Of a stretch of 64,000 nt of DNA, positions 59,073 through 64,000 are shown piece after piece (the first letter of the stretch is position 1; each line of letters begins with the position of its first letter). The translations under genes were made by a program, and so were the position numbers. The notes beneath the pieces are model-generated. The model saw nothing but the letters and a program-made list of their open reading frames with translations. It ran no database searches and was not told where the DNA came from. This DNA is from an uncultured Bacteroidales bacterium (GTDB lineage Bacteria; Bacteroidota; Bacteroidia; Bacteroidales; F082), in the NCBI GenBank assembly GCA_947305795.1, contig CAMZEK010000005.1, positions 28,643 through 92,642 of the forward strand, read 5' to 3'.

Positions 59073-61811
59073 TTAGATTCCGTTGTCTTTGTTGTCCAAA
59101 TCCCGCAAAATCTGTTCCAAAGCAAACTCATCCTTCACTTTCACCTCGCGCGACTTGCTTCCAGAGAACGGCCCGACGATGCCAGCAGCCTCCAACTGGT
59201 CGATAATACGACCTGCGCGGTTGTAGCCAAGCTTCAGTTTGCGCTGAATCATCGAGGTGGAACCTTGCTGGGTCTGCACCACAATATGAGCGGCTTCCTC
59301 GAAGAGACTGTCACGCTCGCCTTCATCATCAATATCAACGGCTTCGCCCTCTTCTTCAGGCACTTCGGGCAATAGGAACGGTTCGGGATAACCACGTTGC
59401 GCACCAATGAATTCGGTAACGGCTTCCACCTCAGGCGTATCGATGAAAGCACATTGCAAACGAACGAGGTCGTTGCCCGTGGAAAGCAGCATGTCACCAC
59501 GCCCAATGAGTTGGTTGGCACCGCTTTGGTCGAGGATGGTCTTCGAGTCGACCTGCGAGATAACGCGGAAAGCAATACGGGCCGGGAAGTTGGCCTTGAT
59601 GGAACCCGTGATGATGTTGACCGAAGGACGTTGCGTGGCGATGATGAGATGGATACCGACGGCACGCGCCAATTGGGCGATTCGGGCAATCGGCGCCTCC
59701 ACTTCTCGGCCTGCGGTCATGATGAGGTCGGCGAACTCGTCCACGACAAGCACAATGTAGGGCAAGAAACGATGTCCCTCGGTAGGCAGTAGCTTGCGCG
59801 CCTTGAACTTCTCGTTGTATTCGATAATGTTGCGGCATTCGGCCTGCTTTAACAGTTCGTAACGCTGGTCCATCTCGATGCACAAGGAATTGAGTGTGCG
59901 CACCACTTTCTTCACATCGGTAATGATAGCATCCTCAGAATCAGGAAGTTTGGCCAAATAATGCCGTTCAATGCGGTTGTATAGCGTCAGCTCCACCTTT
60001 TTCGGGTCAACCATAACGAACTTCAGTTCCGACGGGTGCTTACAGAAGAGCAAAGAAGCCACTATCGCGTTGAGTCCCACCGACTTACCTTGTCCTGTAG
60101 CACCTGCCATAAGGATGTGTGGCATCTTGGCCAGGTCGAAGACGTAGGTCTCGTTGGAAATGGTCTTTCCGATGGCGCAAGGCAGTGCGTACTTCGAGTT
60201 TTGGAATTTCTCGGAAGCCAACACACTGCGCATCGAAACGGTTTCGGGCTTGCTGTTCGGCACCTCAATACCGATGGTGCCCTTGCCTGGAATCGGAGCG
60301 ATGATGCGGATGCCCAAAGCGGCCAAACTCAGTGCGATATCGTCCTCCAAGTTCTTGATTTTCGAGATGCGGACACCCGCCGCAGGCACAATTTCATACA
60401 GCGTCACCGTTGGGCCGATGGTCGCCTTGATTTTGTCGATGGCGATGCCGTAGTTGCCCAAAGTCTCCACAATCTTGTTCTTGTTGGCCTCCAATTCCTC
60501 GTTGTTGATTTCGGATTTCTTGTCACCATAATCTTTCAGCATGTCCAGCGTCGGGAACTTGAAGTCGCGCAGTTCATAACGGGGATCAAAAGGCGTATCA
60601 AGCGTGTGATGTTCCATGTTTTTGGGCTTCTCCACAATTTCTTCTTTCGGTGTCTGCTCAATTTCCAACTTCACATCGCTCTCGGTCTCCGCAGGCTTCT
60701 CGGGCTTTATAGGTGTGTTTTCAACAGGTTTGGTGCTATTCGTTGGGATGACGATGTCTTCCACCGTAAAAGTTGGATTCTGATGGCTTGTCTTATTTTC
60801 AACGAACTGATTTTCATTATTTTGTGTGCGGAAAAATGTATTTTCCTTAGCCACTTGCTCTCCTTCATTCGTCACAATCTCCAAATCAGGCGTGCGGGTG
60901 TAGGAAGTGACAGGTGGCAGGTTGCTGTGGTCGTCTTTGCCCAAATTGGTACTGTCTTCATTGGGATCGAAACCATTGTCTTTATTGCTGCTTTGCTGGT
61001 CGTGTTTAAGCTCTTCCATGATGCGTTGCTCGGCAAGAATGGCAGCTTGGTGGCGTTGTTCTTCCTCGCGTTTTTCGCGCAACTGCTTGATGTAATTGAA
61101 AGTGAGGTTGAATTGGTAGACGGCAAACACGAGAAACAAGAATACCAAGATGATGATGGTACCCGCTTTGCCGACATAATTGTTCAATATAGTGTTGAGC
61201 CACATTCCTACCGCACCACCAAAAATAGCACATTGTGGGGTCGAAAGAGCAATGAAAGCAAAAAACAGCGGTATCCAAACAAGGCTCACGAGCGCATATT
61301 TCCACACGCTCCACATCTTGATGCGGGCATTGTCAGTTAAGGTCAATCCAATGAGTGCCAGCAAATAAACGAAGAAAAACGACCCGATGCCAAACGACTC
61401 CTTAACGAGGGTCTGACCTAGAAATGCGCCAAGTGCACCCGTACGATTGTCGAGTTGGATGTTTTGATTAAATATCTGATAGCCATACTCTTGATGGTTT
61501 CCGCTAAAGAAACTGAAGAAATACGACAGCAGCGCGATGAATAAGTAAACAGCCAAGCAAATAAATAGCACTCCGACGATGCGCTTGATTTTGCCATCGG
61601 ATATTTTTGGCTCTTTCTGAGGCTTTTGCGGCTTCGGCGTCTTGTTTTTTGGCGTCTTTTCCGTTTTTTCGCTCTTTTTCGGAGCTTCCTTTTTAGGCTT
61701 TTCCTCTATTTTCGGTTCTTCAGCGATGATTTCCCTTTCCTCCACAATCTCAGGTTCAAGCTGGGTTTTCGGCCTGAAAGTGTTCTCTTTTCGGTTGTTT
61801 CCTGCGGTCAT
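59073..61811 (-). CDS. ftsK: DNA translocase FtsK/SpoIIIE
   Basis: 912 aa; HILMAGATGQGKSVGLNAIVASLLF, VDEFADLI, IIATQRPSVNIITGSIKANFPARIAFRV, gamma winged helix. Confidence 0.97.
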   Translation of the reverse strand: MTAGNNRKENTFRPKTQLEPEIVEEREIIAEEPKIEEKPKKEAPKKSEKTEKTPKNKTPKPQKPQKEPKISDGKIKRIVGVLFICLAVYLFIALLSYFFSFFSGNHQEYGYQIFNQNIQLDNRTGALGAFLGQTLVKESFGIGSFFFVYLLALIGLTLTDNARIKMWSVWKYALVSLVWIPLFFAFIALSTPQCAIFGGAVGMWLNTILNNYVGKAGTIIILVFLFLVFAVYQFNLTFNYIKQLREKREEEQRHQAAILAEQRIMEELKHDQQSSNKDNGFDPNEDSTNLGKDDHSNLPPVTSYTRTPDLEIVTNEGEQVAKENTFFRTQNNENQFVENKTSHQNPTFTVEDIVIPTNSTKPVENTPIKPEKPAETESDVKLEIEQTPKEEIVEKPKNMEHHTLDTPFDPRYELRDFKFPTLDMLKDYGDKKSEINNEELEANKNKIVETLGNYGIAIDKIKATIGPTVTLYEIVPAAGVRISKIKNLEDDIALSLAALGIRIIAPIPGKGTIGIEVPNSKPETVSMRSVLASEKFQNSKYALPCAIGKTISNETYVFDLAKMPHILMAGATGQGKSVGLNAIVASLLFCKHPSELKFVMVDPKKVELTLYNRIERHYLAKLPDSEDAIITDVKKVVRTLNSLCIEMDQRYELLKQAECRNIIEYNEKFKARKLLPTEGHRFLPYIVLVVDEFADLIMTAGREVEAPIARIAQLARAVGIHLIIATQRPSVNIITGSIKANFPARIAFRVISQVDSKTILDQSGANQLIGRGDMLLSTGNDLVRLQCAFIDTPEVEAVTEFIGAQRGYPEPFLLPEVPEEEGEAVDIDDEGERDSLFEEAAHIVVQTQQGSTSMIQRKLKLGYNRAGRIIDQLEAAGIVGPFSGSKSREVKVKDEFALEQILRDLDNKDNGI

Positions 61812-61889
61812 TTTCTGTCTTCGTTAACGGTGTGCAAAAATACACAAAAAGTTGGTTTTTGTGAAGTGACTTTTCAAGAAAAATCACCA

Positions 61890-62258
61890 TCAGACCCCTA
61901 AAACTATCCCCGCGTCAATATTCAGTTTTTGGCTGATGGTTCGAGCGAGCGAAAGGGAGGGTTCCGTCTTGCCGTGCATGATTTCGCTCATTCTCGGTGC
62001 ACTGATGCCGAGCAGGGCAGCAACGGCCTGTTGTGTAAGACCCATTTCGTACATGCGGAGTTTGATGATTTCGATGAGTGTGGGTTTGCCGATGGGATAA
62101 TGGATGTCCTCATATTCAGCAACAAGTTCAGAAAGGAGTTCTAACTCAATGTTTTCAGGCGAATCTTCTGGTGTTCCGTCTTGCCAAGTAAGAGGAAGCA
62201 ATTCATCAATTCGGGCCATCGTTGCCTTGTATTCTTTTTCTGTCTTAATCTGTGCCAT
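61890..62258 (-). CDS. HigA-like HTH antitoxin
   Basis: 122 aa; ELLSELVAEYEDIHYPIGKPTLIEIIKLRMYEMGLTQQAVAALLGISAPRMSEIMHGKTEPSLSLARTISQKL. Confidence 0.9.
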   Translation of the reverse strand: MAQIKTEKEYKATMARIDELLPLTWQDGTPEDSPENIELELLSELVAEYEDIHYPIGKPTLIEIIKLRMYEMGLTQQAVAALLGISAPRMSEIMHGKTEPSLSLARTISQKLNIDAGIVLGV

Positions 62259-62261
62259 ATC

Positions 62262-62558
62262 TCAAATGTTTTTGATGTCCTCAATTTTGTCGTATTCCGC
62301 ATGAGTGCCAATAAATCGGATATAGACATTCTGCGGAGTGAATTTTATAACCACCACCAAGCGATAATCGTTGCCTTTGATATTGAATACATAGTGCTGA
62401 TTTCCAACATAATCGACCGAGTTGAAGGTTTGCTTGATGTCAGAAAAACTATGCCATTCGGCTTCTTCGGTTTTCTTGTACCATTCCATCAAAGCGGATT
62501 TTGCTTTCGGGTTTTTGGTGTAATACTCTACTATTGTGTTTTTTGCGATGATTCTCAT
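62262..62558 (-). CDS. HigB-like mRNA interferase toxin
   Basis: MRIIAKNTIVEYYTKNPKAKSALMEWYKKTEEAEWHSFSDIKQTFNSVDYVGNQHYVFNIKGNDYRLVVVIKFTPQNVYIRFIGTHAEYDKI; toxin-first order. Confidence 0.92.
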   Translation of the reverse strand: MRIIAKNTIVEYYTKNPKAKSALMEWYKKTEEAEWHSFSDIKQTFNSVDYVGNQHYVFNIKGNDYRLVVVIKFTPQNVYIRFIGTHAEYDKIEDIKNI

Positions 62559-62612
62559 ATTTAGGAGTTGTCCTATTTTACGCTGCAAAGATACTACAAT
62601 TATTCCAAAAAC

Positions 62613-62647
62613 CGAAACAATCTTACAAAATTTGTAAGATTGTTTCG
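62613..62647. promoter_or_regulatory. 35-bp perfect palindrome (17-bp arms, 1-nt centre) between lepB and higBA
   Basis: CGAAACAATCTTACAAA-a-TTTGTAAGATTGTTTCG; could be operator and/or terminator. Confidence 0.75.
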
Positions 62648-62678
62648 TGATTAGTATAATAGTTCCCTTTTTTATTTA

Positions 62679-64000
62679 CTATCTCGGGATCCTAAACATC
62701 CTCTTCCAACGAATACCACCATTTTCCTTGTCCATCGAGAGCCAAACGAGCACGGGCTTGCCAACGATATGGTTTTCAGGGACAAAGCCCCAATAGCGCG
62801 AGTCGGCGGAGTTGTGGCGGTTGTCGCCCATCATCCAGTAGTAGTCCATCTCAAAGGTGTAACTGTCGGCGGGCTTGCCGTCGATGAGGATTTGGTTGCC
62901 TTGCACCTTCAGGTCGTGCAACTCATAGGCATGAATGATGCGCTCGTACAATGGTAAAGTGTTGACATTCAATGCTACTGTAACGCCTTTCTTTGGGATG
63001 TAAAGCGGCCCGAAGTTGTCCACATTCCAAGGATAGAGGTCGGGACGGTTGGGGAATAGGCTTGTGCTGGTGCCTTGGCCGGGAGCCTGGATGTTGCGCA
63101 TCACCGAGGTGATGAAGGGCAACTTGATGAGTTCGTCAGCCACCTTTGCGCTAATATTGAGGATGAAAGTATTCGGGTCGGGGGTGCGGTAACCCTCGGT
63201 GATGTTGTACTTGTCCAAGGTCTGCTTGTTGATGCCGCCGTTGGTGGTTACCACGGTGTAGTTGTATTGCATGTTCTCGGGTTCAAAGGCTTTCTCGCCA
63301 TTGATAAACACCACGCCGTCAATGATTTGCAGACTATCGCCAGGCATGCCGATGAGACGTTTCACATAGTTTTCGCGCTTGTCGACGGGATGGCTGATGA
63401 CCTTGCCAAAATTGGCATGGTCGTTCCAAACTTGCTGGCGACCATACTCGCGAACAAGGTCATAATAGCTGATGCTGCTTTGGAAGACATCGCAAACGGT
63501 ATCTCCAGCGGGGTAATTGAACACGATGGGGTCGTAACGCTTCATGGTGGAGACGCCTGGATAGCGGTGATAGGGCAACTTGATCCATTCCACGTAGGAT
63601 TTCTTGGTCTTGCTCAAAGGTAAAGTGTTATGCACAAAGGGGAATGACAACGGTGTGTTAGGACGTTTTGGACCATAGTGTATCTTGCTGACAATCAAGT
63701 AATCGCCAACACAAAGCGACTTCTCCATGCTGGAGGTTGGGATGGTGAAGGCCTCGAAAACATAAGTCCTTATTATCAATGCGGCGACTACGGCAAAGAC
63801 GATAGCATCGAACCACTCGCGGGCGGTCGACTTCTTGGGTCTTTGGGTCGTTGCGGGATCTTGATATTCGTCATCCTTGGCGATAACGGGGAAGAAAACA
63901 AAAGGTAAAATGGCAGCCATGCCTTCCTCCCAAACCTTGAACCTTCCGAAGCACTTGCCCAACTCGACGAGCATGAGCAGCAGCATGAAGATGTTGATGT
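62679..64000 (-). CDS. lepB: Signal peptidase I (5' end outside window)
   Basis: AFTIPTSSMEKSLCVGDYLIVSK; KRENYVKRLIGMPGDSLQI; YWMMGDNRHNSADSRYWGFVP; frame stays open to the window edge. Confidence 0.95.
   Translation of the reverse strand, partial: INIFMLLLMLVELGKCFGRFKVWEEGMAAILPFVFFPVIAKDDEYQDPATTQRPKKSTAREWFDAIVFAVVAALIIRTYVFEAFTIPTSSMEKSLCVGDYLIVSKIHYGPKRPNTPLSFPFVHNTLPLSKTKKSYVEWIKLPYHRYPGVSTMKRYDPIVFNYPAGDTVCDVFQSSISYYDLVREYGRQQVWNDHANFGKVISHPVDKRENYVKRLIGMPGDSLQIIDGVVFINGEKAFEPENMQYNYTVVTTNGGINKQTLDKYNITEGYRTPDPNTFILNISAKVADELIKLPFITSVMRNIQAPGQGTSTSLFPNRPDLYPWNVDNFGPLYIPKKGVTVALNVNTLPLYERIIHAYELHDLKVQGNQILIDGKPADSYTFEMDYYWMMGDNRHNSADSRYWGFVPENHIVGKPVLVWLSMDKENGGIRWKRMFRIPR

Noticed and set aside
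60036-61340. 434-aa plus-strand ORF
   Set aside because: Antisense to ftsK; no recognisable domain.

Overview
The window is from a Bacteroidales-type genome. Evidence: TAnnTTTG promoters, type IX secretion (T9SS) C-terminal modules, DUF5683/parAB/dapB and DUF3276 genes. Most of it is housekeeping: infB-nusA-rimP, tRNA-Gln, hisS, hutH, iorBA, dapB-DUF5683-parB-parA, folC, tonB/exbD/exbB, lolA, ftsK and lepB. It also carries three T9SS-exported proteins, three toxin-antitoxin loci (ParE-like decayed, MntA/HepT, HigBA) and several dispersed palindromic repeats. The accessory core is ~6.3-15.9 kb: DUF1016 nuclease (frameshifted), WYL regulator, second DUF1016 nuclease, a degenerate HsdM/HsdS-like protein fused to a histidine-kinase ATPase, a REC protein with a HEPN-like middle and OB/cold-shock-like tail, and a PIF1-like helicase with a TPR-like tail. 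Near-identical promoter sequences precede the WYL and kinase genes, with a related one before the helicase. Both DUF1016 genes carry in-frame palindromic repeats in the same inter-domain linker. The kinase/REC pair is my best candidate for an undescribed (possibly phage-defence) signalling system. All family calls come from reading the translations; no database searches were run.
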